Positions 33,001-43,890 of a DNA stretch of 64,000 bases are shown one piece after another (position 1 is the first letter of the stretch; each line of letters starts with the position of its first letter). The position numbers and the translations under genes were made by a program. Source of the DNA: Adenophora triphylla var. japonica (taxonomy: Eukaryota > Streptophyta > Magnoliopsida > Asterales > Campanulaceae); assembly GCA_022495995.1 (NCBI GenBank), contig JAFEMH010000075.1, forward strand, positions 1,037,001-1,101,000, written 5' to 3'. The notes under the pieces were generated by a model. The model was not told the origin of the DNA, did not search any database, and saw only the letters and a list, made by a program, of their open reading frames with translations.

Positions 33001-33485
33001 TGTTGTATGTTAATTAATATCTTAGGATTTAATTTGTTTTAGTTTGTATTTTATTTCTTATTTTCGTCATTAATTTTAATAGGTTGATTAGAGATGATTT
33101 TAGAGGAGATTTACTAGTTTTTGAGTCTTATTTAGTTACCATATAGGTTAGGAGTAATTCTAGAAGGTTTAGGATTATTTTTCATGTTTTATGGGCACTA
33201 TAAAATAGGCCTAGGGGTGTAATCCGAAAATCAGTTTTTGAATGATATTTTGAAGAGTTTTTTCTCTTTTCCGGTGGATTCCAGATTATCGCTGGTGAAT
33301 TTCAGTATATTGTGTTCTAGGTTTCTTCGCTTGAAGAATTCTTGTGATTAGTGCGCTAATCACGAATCTATCGCTTGAAGATTATTACTGGTGAATTTCA
33401 GATATTGTGTTTTAGGGTTCTTTGCTTGAAGAACTCTTATGTTTAGTGCGCTAAACACGAATTCTATCGCTTCCGTGCTACGTCA
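33001..33485 (+). repeat. element E 5' LTR
   Basis: It begins TGTTGTATGTTAATT and ends GTGCTACGTCA. An internal repeat, CGCTTGAAGA with TTAGTGCGCTAA, occurs twice near the 3' end. Confidence 0.9.
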
Positions 33486-33531
33486 GTTAGTATCAGAGCA
33501 GGCTTAACCTGTCTTTCATCACTGATTCGTT

Positions 33532-34821
33532 ATGGGGGATCAAGTAACAAGAGCAGATATCAATGGGCTAACCACCGCTATTGCTACGTTGACAACACGG
33601 GTGGCGGCGTTCGTGGCTGCTCAACAGGGTCCAAACGTTCGTGCTAATCGAAATCGTAGGGGCGAGAGAGACAGGGAGGTTGAACCGGTTCGTCATCCTA
33701 CACAGATTACTCTAACAAAGAATATGGCCGTTAATGGAGGTAATACTGCTGACACCTATGCTCTTCTTGTTAAAATTAATTATAATCTTGATCGATCTCG
33801 ACAAGAGGAAAATCAAAGTCTTCAAAGGGCATATCAATTGCTTGATTTGGAAGACGCAGAGGTCAAACAAACGGCTAAGCAAAAATATAGGAGGCAGATT
33901 GATCTTAATGCGGACAGCCTTGATTACTTGATAGAAGTAATTATTCCGAGATTGGAGTCAAAAAAATCGGCTGCGATTAGGCGTATAGGTGGAGCCAAAT
34001 CAACTTCAGATCCAAACATGTTGAAAGAAGATTTCAAGGGGGAGGAAGTCATTCAGCAAGTCAAGGAAGAGGTACAGGACGAAGTAAAAATAGTAGAAGA
34101 TAATCCAAGTGAGTTGCCTGCAAGTGAGGAATCTGAATAAAGGATTGAGGTTACGGAAGTTGAATCTCCTGTTCTTGAGGATATAAAGTCAGATGGAGAA
34201 CCATCAAAAGTTGAGAATTTGCCGGTTTCAGTAGCCCCTTTGGCTGAACCAGAAGAGAAAACTGCGGACAAGGAAATTGAGTCGTCTCAAATTGAAGAAC
34301 CAAAAATCACTGACGAGGAAGAAAAGACGGTAGCTGAGGACAAGATTGTTGAGCCCATGAATGAAAACGTGGGTGGTATTACTTGGTCTACACCATCAAT
34401 TTTTGATTATGTTGTGGGTGTTATTGATGAGATGGAAGAATTTAAATACGATGAAATTTTTATTGTTGATCATGTGGAGGTTGACAAGGACGATCGACGA
34501 ATGAGTGCTGACATTGCTAGTATATTTTTATTTTTGGAAGAACACAAATTACGTTGGTTCGGGCTTAGGAAACAAATTTATTCTAAATATTTGTTTCATT
34601 GGGACGGAAAAGTATTAATTTTCTTTTCGAGGACGAGAAGAGCATTGATTTATTCAAAATATTTGTTCTTCTGGGGCGGATCTTGCCAAACATCGGATGA
34701 GAACTCGGGGTCGAGTTCTTTTGAAGAATGGGTGACTGATGTAGGAGGAACCGAGGAAGGAATCTGCACCAAGGAAGGATATTTGACGAAGTCAAATATA
34801 TCAATTATTTTTGTATTTTAA
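33532..34821 (+). pseudogene. single ORF of element E, unknown product
   Basis: One frame runs about 430 codons, broken once by TAA at 34138-34140. It starts 32 bp after the primer site. The N-terminal third (MGDQVTRADINGLTTAIATL, then AQQGPNVRANRNRRGERDR and a helical stretch to about residue 160) has the feel of a gag N-terminus. From about residue 170 it is very acidic (repeated EE/EP/DK). The C-terminal part has ITWSTPSIFDYVVGVIDEM and a twofold IYSKYLF repeat. There is no zinc knuckle, protease DTG/DSG motif, YVDD box or integrase motif. I do not recognise the protein. It could be a diverged gag or a protein special to this non-autonomous family. Apart from the single stop the frame is well kept. 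Confidence 0.6.
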
Positions 34822-35190
34822 TTACTATCTTGGGACTTAATTTGTTTTAGTTTATATTTTATTTCTTATTTTCGTCATTAATTTTAATAGGTTGATTAGA
34901 GATGATTTTAGAGTAGATTTTGAGGAGATTTACTAGTTTTTGAGTCCTATTTAGTTACCATATAGGTTAGGAGTAATTCTAGAAGGTTTAGGATTGTTTT
35001 TCAAGTTTTATGGGCACTATAAAATAGGCCTAGTGGTGTTATCCGAAAATTAGCTTTTGATATTTTAATTTGAAGAGTTTTCTCTCTTTTCTGGTGGATT
35101 TCAGTTCAATTGTGTTTGAGGATTTTCGCTTGAAGACTCTTGTGATTAGTGCGCTAATCACGAAATCTATCGTGCTTTCGTGCTGCGTCA
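34809..35190 (+). repeat. element E 3' LTR
   Basis: It aligns to the 5' LTR from TTTTGTATTTTAATTAC to TGCTGCGTCA, with small internal deletions (382 against 485 bp). Confidence 0.88.
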
Positions 35191-35264
35191 CATCACCTTT
35201 ATCACTTTTCTCCTTAATTCTTGTGTCATCCCAATTTGTGCATATAATCATGAGACGGAGGGAG

Positions 35265-35977
35265 TACTTGCTATTTTTTTGGGCGACTATGATCTCACTT
35301 CTTCGACGACCACCTGCCTACCTCTTCTACGCCCTCTTTTCAAATTCAAAAACTCCTACCCATTCCTCTATCTTCAACCTCTCACGTCATTTTTGCGTCC
35401 TCTCCATCACCCCTTAGGCGGAGGAGTGCTCCTCAATAGTTTGGGCTTGTCCATTCCCATCCTCTAGTATTATGTGCATGTGTGTTGGAGTTGGTGTGAG
35501 AAAAAAGATGGAAGGGTGGGGGAAAGGGGTGGTGGTTGGAGAAGGAGGTGTATTTGTGTTGGGTGAGAAGGGGTGCAACTATTTTGGCCTTTTTTTATGT
35601 CTAAACATTTGCTTCTTTCATCTTCTTCGTCCAGTATCTAAAGATAATGGATAATTCGGTTGATTAATGAATAAGTCACTACCTACCACCGCCACAATAA
35701 ATAAAGCACCACGTATGGCGCCGCATATCATTACTCGTACCCTCATCACTCACGAAATATAAAGAAAAATATGAAAGAAAGATAAATGCTAGAATTGGAT
35801 AAAATCAATTGGGGTGACATTGGTGTAGGGGGCTGGGTGATGGTAGCGGCGACATTAAAGTGGCGGTAAAAAGGGTGATGGGGTGGCGCTAGGGGTGTAA
35901 ATGGTTCAGTTTGGTATAAGTTGGAGACTAAACTACTAGTCATCGATTTAAGGAAATCTCAGACCGAATCGAACCAT
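35265..35977. other. no gene recognised
   Basis: Mixed low-complexity DNA (GGGGTGGTGG words) between the MITE and the Copia C LTR. No supported frame. Confidence 0.4.
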
Positions 35978-36139
35978 AAACCTTCTTCTTCTATGAATTA
36001 AAAACCTTCACCTTCTAGGAGATTAATCATTGTAATCCTATAAATATGTATCTCTAGCATCATAATCAATTGAGTCATTCAATACAATTCTTCTCTTCCA
36101 TATTTTGTTTGACTTCGTCTAACCTTCTTTATTCTAATA
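35978..36139 (+). repeat. Copia C 5' LTR, truncated
   Basis: It has a TATA box (CCTATAAATATG, about 36038) and ends CTAATA at the primer site. The 5' part found in the right LTR is missing, so no left target duplication can be read. Confidence 0.75.
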
Positions 36140-36238
36140 TGGTATCAGAGCATTAAGATCCATATAAGAACTTCTCCGGCACCTTGCATCCGCCACCAAA
36201 AATAAAAAACCCTCCTTATTCTAATATGGTATCAGAGC
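36140..36238 (+). promoter_or_regulatory. duplicated primer binding site
   Basis: TGGTATCAGAGC occurs at 36140-36151 and again at 36227-36238. An 87-bp tandem duplication spans the LTR end and the primer site. Confidence 0.85.
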
Positions 36239-36309
36239 ATTAAGATTCATAGAAGAACTTCTCCGCCACCTTGCTTCAGCCACCAAAAAATCAAAAACCC
36301 TCCTAAATT

Positions 36310-36950
36310 CTTCTCACACGTGAGGGGTAAAACGCCTACTTGTACAAGGTGACTCCACGTGCTCGTCTCACACGTGAGGGGTAAAACTCCTACTTGTAAA
36401 AGGTGACTCCATGTCCATAACCCCTACTTCAAAACCCCCAAAAAAATTTGTAATTCAATCCCCTCGGCTCAAAAACCATTTTGACCGAAACCCTAAACTT
36501 TCTTGTAATTCAACCCCCTCGGCTAAAAAACCCTTTTGATCGAAACCTCAACTGTTTTTTGTAATTCAATCCCCTCGGCTCAAAAAAACTTTTGACCGAA
36601 ACCCTAAACTTTTTTGTAATTCAACCCCCTCGGCTCAAAAACCCTCCTAAATTCTTCTCACACGTGAGGGGTAAAACCCCTACTTGTACAAGGTGACTCC
36701 ACGTGCTCGTCTCACACGTGAGGGGTAAAACCCCTACTTGTACAAGGTGACTCCATGTACATAACCCCTACTTCAAAACCCCCTCGGCCTAGCCGAAACC
36801 ACTTCCCCCTACTTCAAAACCCCCTCGGTAAACCCGAAACCCCTCTCCTCAACCCCATCAACTCCAACATGCGAGGAACCACGTATCATCAGAAACAACA
36901 CACATGTCCGGGAACACATCTTCAACTCATCATCAAATTCGGTTCATCTC
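36310..36950. repeat. Copia C interior, tandem words
   Basis: Non-coding repeats: CACACGTGAGGGGTAAAAC occurs four times (with a CACGTG core), and AATTCAATCCCCTCGGCTC with CCGAAACCCTAAACTTT at least three times. Confidence 0.75.
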
Positions 36951-36959
36951 ATCACTCTC

Positions 36960-38833
36960 TGTGATGATGTGCCCGGATTTTTGAAAATCAAAACGGAGTC
37001 GCCACGCCATTTTTATTTTAAGGGCCAAAACTTTGAAAAATGCCCAAAATGAGAGATTTTGAGTTCGGAGGTCACGTTACACTCCGGAAAGAACGTTAGG
37101 GTTCACCCGGAATGCCTCGTAAAACGAGTCTTCCTAGCTTAAATCCATTTATGTGTGTGTGTGTGTGTGTTTCTTTGGTCAAAATAAATGCAAACTGAGA
37201 AAACTAAAAATTGAGAACTCTTTGTAAGACATTAAACAAGTCCCATGATTTTTGGTATGATTTTAGGATTGAGTTTTGATACTCAAAAGACTCCTTGAAG
37301 TTGAAAGTCAATTCTGCCAGAATGAAAAAGGCAGTGTACATCCAATTTTGAAATGGATTTAAGAGTTTTAAAAATTCAGAACTGGGGAAAGTTAGAGAAT
37401 GAAAGTTGTTCAAAACATCTTATATAAGGTTACTGAAAATATTTTTATAATTGGAGATGATTTGATGGACCAAAACCCTCTAGAAATCACAGATGTGAAA
37501 TCTGGATTTCCAGAGACTACTAAACTGACCTTTGGAAAATAATTTGGAAAAGGCAGTTAGACTCACGTAAAAAAATAAAGTAAAAATATGTCTGCAATCC
37601 TATGAATGTTGGCTACAAAAAGTATTTTGTAGTCAACACCAAATTCCAAGTTTCCGTATGTCCAAAAAATTAGACAATGGACAGAGGTCTTAGAGAGATG
37701 CTACTGGACAGCAACATTCTCAAGAGGAAAATGTGAATTTTGGGAGATTTGCATCTATGTTCACCCCATTTTCATCCCTAGACTTGATTCCACTACTTTG
37801 TGTCAAGTGGTTATCATATCAAGTCATCCTTGGGGAATTTATGAGGTTTAAAACATGTCCTTTGCAAATGGGAAGGGGGATTTTGTAAAGATGAAATTAA
37901 AGAGAGAAATTAACTAGAAATTTAAAGTGTGGACCATTTGAGATGGTCATTCATGGAGATGAACTCCAAAATTACCATATTAGGTCAAAACTTAAGTTAA
38001 ACTAGACATAAAGTAAATTAAAGTAAGAAAAACAAGATTAACTAGACAAGTAAAGTAAAGATGTAAATTGAACAAGATGAACAAGAAATTAAAAGAGAGT
38101 TTTAGGGTTTAAAGAAGGAGGGTTTACCAATGATGGTTTAATCCTATCTTCTTGTGTTTGTGTTTGTGTTTGTGTTTGTGTTTGTGTTTGTGTTTGTGTT
38201 TGTGTTTGTGTTTGAATGGATTCAAGGCTTGAATGTGTTTAGTGTTTGTTAATAGAGTTGGTCAAAGAGAAAACAAGTAGATAACACTTAAGTCCTCTAT
38301 GTTTTCTCTCTAATCCTCCTCTTTAGTGTTGATTTAAGCTTGATCTTATGTGTTTAAGAGATGTTTTGAGAGTGTTTGGTGAGTGAGATTTGGGAAAATG
38401 ATTAAGAGAAAAGGGTGGCAATTAAGAAATTCCCACTATTTTCTCTAATATTTTCACCAAAATGCTGTTGTGAGTGAATTGTGTTGTGCTGAAAATGGAG
38501 CTGAAGGGGTCTATTTATAGGGGACTGCAGGAAGCAATCCTGTCCGCGCGGATGACAATCCTGTCCGCGCGGATCCAAACGCCAGCGTGCACTGTTCATT
38601 TAATGCAGCGAGCTTGGACAGGGGAATAATTTTCCCTACAGCAATCCTGGGGTTCCAGCAGCTTCCAGTTTCGAAAATTCACCATTTGTGAGATTCCTTC
38701 ACTTGTCCATCCTCAAATAGTAATCCCCAAAATACCCTTAACTAGTTAGAAAAGTTAGGGTTTGGTGGAGTTTGTGGAGGCTTTTGTTAGTTTTCTAACG
38801 AAAATACTAACGGCTCAAATTGGAGCACTTACA
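36960..38833 (-). repeat. element B 3' LTR
   Basis: On the plus strand it begins TGTGATGATGTGCCCGG and ends GGAGCACTTACA. It holds a TATA box (38511-38520), an expanded TTTGTG array at about 38155-38213 that is much shorter in the partner LTR, and two TCCGCGCGGA palindromes near 38545 and 38567. Confidence 0.9.
38511..38520 (-). promoter_or_regulatory. TATA box, element B 3' LTR
   Basis: CTATAAATAG on the minus strand, the same box and context as in element A. The partner is at 49030-49039. Confidence 0.7.
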
Positions 38834-38959
38834 GTAGCCCCTCGGCGACGGCGCTTTCGAAGGAAGCGGGGTCGTCGATAAGAGTAAGGCTCCACATTTG
38901 GCAAGGTGGGAAAAGGGGTGACCAAAGTGGTCGGATGGCTGAACCTATTCGATAGGCTA

Positions 38960-38999
38960 CCTACGTATCCTTTTGAGGAATCAAGCCGATCGTAGTTCG
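38960..38999. other. stem-loop motif, element B copy 1
   Basis: CCTACGTATCC, then GAGGAATCAAGCC, then GATCGTAGTTCG, 127 bp inside the 3' LTR. The arms are CTACG at 38961-38965 and CGTAG at 38991-38995. Confidence 0.6.
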
Positions 39000-39029
39000 T
39001 GTCTTTCGACTATCTTTAGACGTTGACCC

Positions 39030-39360
39030 TAGAGGGACTATTTTAGGGAAGTCGCCCTAAGATTTGACTATTTTTGGGAAGTCGCCCTATGATTTGACTA
39101 TTTTTGGGAAGTCGCCCTAAGATTTGACTATTTTTGGGAAGTCGCCCTATGATTTGACTATTTTTGGGAAGTCGCCCTAAGATTTGACTATTTTTGGAAA
39201 GTCGCCCTAAGATTTGACTATTTTTGGGAAGTCGTCCTATGATTTGACTATTTTTGGAAAGTCGCCCTAAGATTTGACTATTTTTGGGAAGTCGCCCTAT
39301 GATTTGACTATTTTTGGGAAGTCGCCCTATGATTTGACTATTTTTGGGAAGTTGCCCTGG
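39030..39360. repeat. tandem array, 30-bp unit
   Basis: About eleven copies of GATTTGACTATTTTTGGGA plus AGTCGCCCTAA. The last base alternates between A and T from copy to copy over part of the array. Confidence 0.95.
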
Positions 39361-39439
39361 TAATGATTTCAGTTTGTCGAATTAGGGGATGATTGCGATT
39401 TATCGCTTTCCTCGTGTTGTGTATCGAAATCGAAGTGAT

Positions 39440-39620
39440 AGCGTTTTAGGTGCCTCAAACCTTAATGATGGCGTTTTAGGTTCCTCGAACCTTGATGATG
39501 GCATTTTAGGTGCCTCAAACCTTAATGATGGCGTTTTAGGTGCCTCGAACCTTGATGATGGCGTTTTAGGTGCCTCGAACCTTGATGATGGCGTTTTAGG
39601 TGCCTCGAACCTTGACAAAT
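39440..39620. repeat. tandem array, 30-bp unit
   Basis: About six copies of GATGGCGTTTTAGGTGCCTC plus GAACCTT. Both strands stay open through it, so the frames there are artefacts of a unit that is a multiple of three. Confidence 0.92.
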
Positions 39621-39829
39621 GGTGATCGGGAGGTATCAACTTGTTTTGAAATGATTTCCTTCGATGTTCGTATCCTTTCGTTGGGGACGGACTCTGAGGG
39701 GATAGACAGTCTTTTGGTGGACTTCATTTGAAGGGATCGGTCTTACGTTTGCTGCCGGAGGTGAAAACGAGGAAAGAGACGGGATTCCGTTGACTTTCAT
39801 CAGGGATGAACCTAAGTTGAGGTTTAGTT

Positions 39830-40100
39830 CCGAAGTATGAACCTAAATGGGGACTCAGTTCAGGAGTATGAACCTAAATAGGGACTCAGTTCAGGAGTAT
39901 GAACCTAAATGGGGACTTAGTTCAGGAGTATGAACCTAAATGGGGACTCAGTTCAGGAGTATGAACCTAAATAGGGACTTAGTTCAGGAGTATGATCCTA
40001 AGTCGAGGTTTTGGTTCAGGAGTATGAACCTAAATGGGGACTCAGTTCAGGAGTATGAACCTAAATGGGGACTTAGTTCAGGAGTATGATCCTAAGTCGA
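39830..40100. repeat. tandem array, about 31-bp unit
   Basis: About nine copies of GTTCAGGAGTATGAACCTAA plus ATGGGGACTCA, with a variant TATGATCCTAAGTCGAGG interspersed. Confidence 0.92.
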
Positions 40101-40274
40101 GGTTTGGTACCTGAGGGAGACTATTTGAAGGTGTTCTCGCTGGGGAAAATTCGAGCCTACGATAACTACAGGGGAAAAGGGTGACCGTGTTGGTCAAGTG
40201 GCTGGACCTATGGTAGGCTACCTACGTATCCGAATCAAGAGGTGGCGATAGCGAGAGGCCACGGGTTTTATACC

Positions 40275-40400
40275 CAAGATTGACTGTTCTTAGGGGAGTC
40301 ACCCCAGGTTTGACTGCATTTGGGAGTCACCCGAGGTTTGACTGTTATCTGGGAGTCACCCGAGGTTTGACTGTTATCTGGAAGTCACTCGAGGTTTGAT
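40275..40400. repeat. tandem array, about 29-bp unit
   Basis: Four copies of TTTGACTGTTATCTGGGAGT plus CACCCGAGG. Confidence 0.85.
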
Positions 40401-42122
40401 GATAATGTTCTTTAGAAAAGTAGTTGACTAAGATATGCTTTCATACCTGTGCTGTGCTTACCTGTAGCTGCCGGAAGGACTGAGGCTACGGCTGATGGTG
40501 ATGAAGAGTTGTTGGATTGCCGTTCGCGGGGCGGTCTTTGTTGGCGATTTGCTGCACTTGTTAGTAGAGAGGAAGATGCATATATGACATTTATGATGAC
40601 AGATGCATGCATAGGACCAAAATGATTATGAGAGTATCACTGCATATGTTCGCGAGATGATGCATTTACTTGCTTTTGGAGATGCACTTAGCCTAAGCTT
40701 TTGGCAAGGAAATTATGATTTATGATCTTCAATCACTTAGGATTGTTCCCATTGATTCAAGTTTTGCGCATGCTACATGAGCCCTGGGGAGATTTTTGTG
40801 GGGATGCATGGTGATGAGAGGGGATGTATTGGGATGTATGTGTCTGGAAATTGTTTGGAACAGATTTTGAGCAAGTGGGGGGTGAGAGCCCTCGATCGTG
40901 ATTTAAACAGCGGTTGTTAATGAGGTTTTGTTAACAGTATCACATGGACCTCCATTTTGATGAGATTGGATTCGGATCCCAGGTTTTGGTTGAAATTTTC
41001 CCTCTCAATCTTGGTCATTTGAAGCTGATGCCGACAGGCTCTAGAGTACGTCGATATGAGTTAAACTTCTTTCATTTGGGTGAGTTGTGACTTTGGCCGA
41101 AACCTTGTTCGGAGAATGAAATTGCTAATGCCGGGAGAAACCCAGATCTTACATTCCGATGCTACGGGAAGCTGCTATGTACCAAGTTCTGAAGCTGAAA
41201 ATCTAGTTGTTGATGTGACTAGACCTTTCTTGTGACTTGATAAAATTCAGGTCCAAAGGACCAACTTGACAAAGCCCCCGGATCCTAAGATCCCTCCTTT
41301 GGCAAAGCCTCGGTTTGAAGAATTGAGTAGGCAAATCCCAGATTTTGAAGAAGTGACTTGGCGAAGCCCCAATCTTATAACCTTGTTGTGATTTCGACAT
41401 AATTAGCAGAATCCCAATCTGATTGGTAATGCAAAGCGATCCTGAAAATAATCTGATAAAGATCGAATCTATCTCGTAGTGAAGAACCCAATGTGAACCC
41501 AAAGATGACTATAGAAGCCCCAGCTTGAAGGGCTGATACAGGAGAAACTGGGAGAACCGCTTAGCAAAGCCCCAGCGTGAAGAAATTCAGAGCCATCTTA
41601 TTGCAGACAGAGTCATTATGTGGCCGAGGAGGCACCCATCTTTTCAGATCTTAGTCAATTAGTCACTGGACAAGACTCGGAATGTTTACGTGCAGGGGCA
41701 TATCTTTTGAAAGGTGGGAATGTCTTTCGAATTTGTGTATGACGCTCTCGCTTTTGGGTTTGACTCTTCTGAGAGAGTATAAGCATCACAAGGTGTGGAA
41801 AAGTGTATGGAAGCCCCTGCTGACAGAAAGACAGTGTTTGGCTCTATTTCCCTATGATGGAGAGAGAGAAGACTTGTCGAGACACTTGAAAACTTGTCTT
41901 ATTCATGATGATCACAAGGCTGCTTAAAACCCTTTATTGATGTTCGGGTTATTCAACCCCTAAATCTGATATGAACAAATATTTTGATTAATCACAAGGA
42001 GAAAACCAACTGATATCGTGAATCAAGCTCGGACGGATGGGAAGTGTATAGGAACGGTCCTTGATGAGATCGGATTTTTTTTTGAGATTTGTTTGTGATT
42101 TCGACCGGACCAATTATGGTTG

Positions 42123-42166
42123 CCTACGTTCCCTCCATTATGAAGAGCTCAGGTCGCCGTAGTTCG
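42123..42166. other. stem-loop motif, element B copy 2
   Basis: CCTACGTTCCC, then GAGCTCAGGTC, then GCCGTAGTTCGGG. The arms are CTACG (42124-42128) and CGTAG (42158-42162). It is colinear with the element A copy at 20850. Confidence 0.6.
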
Positions 42167-43447
42167 GGCTTTTTCCCGATTGAAGAGAGAATGAATGTGA
42201 AAATTCGAGATTTCGAGGACCTTTGAGGATTTTCTGGGAATTGGAGAGTTGAAGAACATGTCCCCTTGGAGTGTCAATGGAAGACACGGATGCGGAGCCC
42301 CAGTGGAACATCCACGGCAAGTGTTTGTGGAGTAGAAATGAACTATGCTCTCATGAAATGCCGAATGAATTGATTGAATTTGCACAATCTTTGATTGATG
42401 ATCTTTCGAACCGATTAGGTTCCAATCTAAGCAAGTAACGAAGCATTAATTGGATTTAGCTTTCGAGGATATTAGAATGAAATTACTGTCTGGTAGGAAC
42501 TGTAGCTGGTTTTCGGGCTTCGATCGGCCATCGGGTGATTTGGAAAATCGTGACCTCTCAAGATGCGAGGTCGGCTGGGCCTTTTACTGACTGAACCTCT
42601 AAAAATGAGAGGTTGGCTTTTGAGGATGTGTTTGGGATTTCTAAGGTGAGAAAATCTGTGATTGCATCTTCATTGCCTCTAAATTTTGGCTTTGGCCGAG
42701 GGAAAGGGTAATGGTAATGGGAATATCCTCCAAAATCGAGAGGATGGCTTGGGATTGGTTTAGGGAATATCCTCTAAAATCGAGAGGATAGCTGGAATTG
42801 GTTTAAGGTAATGGTGAGAGGAAGTCCAAGCTATCGAGAACTTTTGCGAACTTGCGAGAATTCGGGCTCCTTTTTTATCATCGGAGAGCTTCTTGAGGAG
42901 TCGGGGACTTTCGCTGGATTGTGAGGATTTAAAATCCTTTTCTCTCTCTCTTTTTTTTTTTTTTGAAGCTCTTGCTCGGGATTTTTTTTTAATAACTTGG
43001 AAGGTCTCCTGAGGAGTTGAGGATTATCTTTGTCCTTCCTTCATGGCTTGAGATATTTTGCACGTCACCGACTCTCGAAGCTAACTTCTTGGGCTTGCTT
43101 GGACTTCTTTTAGCTTGGAGCAAAAATGATGGCTAATCCGGGTTTCAAAACACGCCGATCTTGAAATGAAAGGGTATTGTTTGGTGAGGGTGAGGTAAAG
43201 GTTTTCCCTACGGGTGAACGGCTTCAACCGCAATCCCTACCAGATGACGAAATTAAGTTTTCATTGCTTGCTTAAGCTTTAAATGAGAAAAGATCCGTGC
43301 AAATTCAATGAGATGATAAGGATGATGAAAGGGATGTGAGCATATGAGATGCAAGATAAGGATATCAATTGATTTTCTCATTCCGATTAATTTAAATATT
43401 AATCATTTGAAAGAATTAGTGGTTGAGCAGCACAAGTGACCATCCAG

Positions 43448-43622
43448 CAGTGTTCTAAAAGACCCCGCCTAAGGGCGCCTAGGCCCCGCCTAGGCGCTAG
43501 GCCCCTCTCCAACGCCTAGTTCTAAGCCCCGCCTAGGTCCCGACTAATCCCGACTAGTCCTCGACTAGGCGCTAGGCCCGGCTTCGCCGCCTAGCATCCG
43601 CCTAGCGCTTTTTAGAACCTTG
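43448..43622. mobile_element. hAT-type MITE with CTAGGCG core, copy 2
   Basis: It begins CAGTGTTCTAAAA and ends TTTTAGAACCTTG. The 8-bp target duplication CCATCCAG is exact (43440-43447, 43623-43630). Element A carries the same flank without the insert near 21487-21515, an empty paralogous site. Confidence 0.95.
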
Positions 43623-43890
43623 CCATCCAGGATAAAACCATTTCAATTAAGTGTAACGTGGGTGTGCAAGTGACGTCTCGAGTCTAGCAAGAAGAGAAAA
43701 AAAAACTTATATAAAAGTTAAACATTTAACTACCATGTCCAAAATGGACTAAAACGACAAATGTCCAGGAAGGACTTAGGTGAAAGAGAAAGATACTAGA
43801 GCCTACAAAGGTTGACTAAAAGACTATTTCAATTTAATTTAAATATAGGTAACTCCTAGTCTAGCCGCTCTTTGCTGTTGGACCATGCAT

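Larger units (their letters stand above)
33001..35190 (+). mobile_element. small LTR retrotransposon E
   Basis: LTRs at 33001-33485 and 34809-35190 end in GTCA and share long identical stretches (TTTTAATAGGTTGATTAGAG). The target duplication CATCA is exact (32996-33000, 35191-35195). The primer site TAGTATCAGAGC at 33488-33499 is one base from the initiator tRNA-Met site. A TATA box (TATAAAAT) lies in each LTR, at 33199 and 35018. At 2.2 kb with one ORF and no pol it is non-autonomous. The right LTR start is TTTT rather than TGTT, and the right copy has internal deletions. Confidence 0.92.
32834..35264. mobile_element. Stowaway-type MITE split by element E
   Basis: The left part (32834-33000) begins CTTCCTCCGTCCC after TA. 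The right part (35196-35264) ends GAGACGGAGGGAG before TA. Removing element E and one target copy leaves a MITE of about 236 bp. Confidence 0.85.

Noticed and set aside
39389..39639. Overlapping open frames on both strands
   Set aside because: A 30-bp tandem unit, a multiple of three without stops, explains both.
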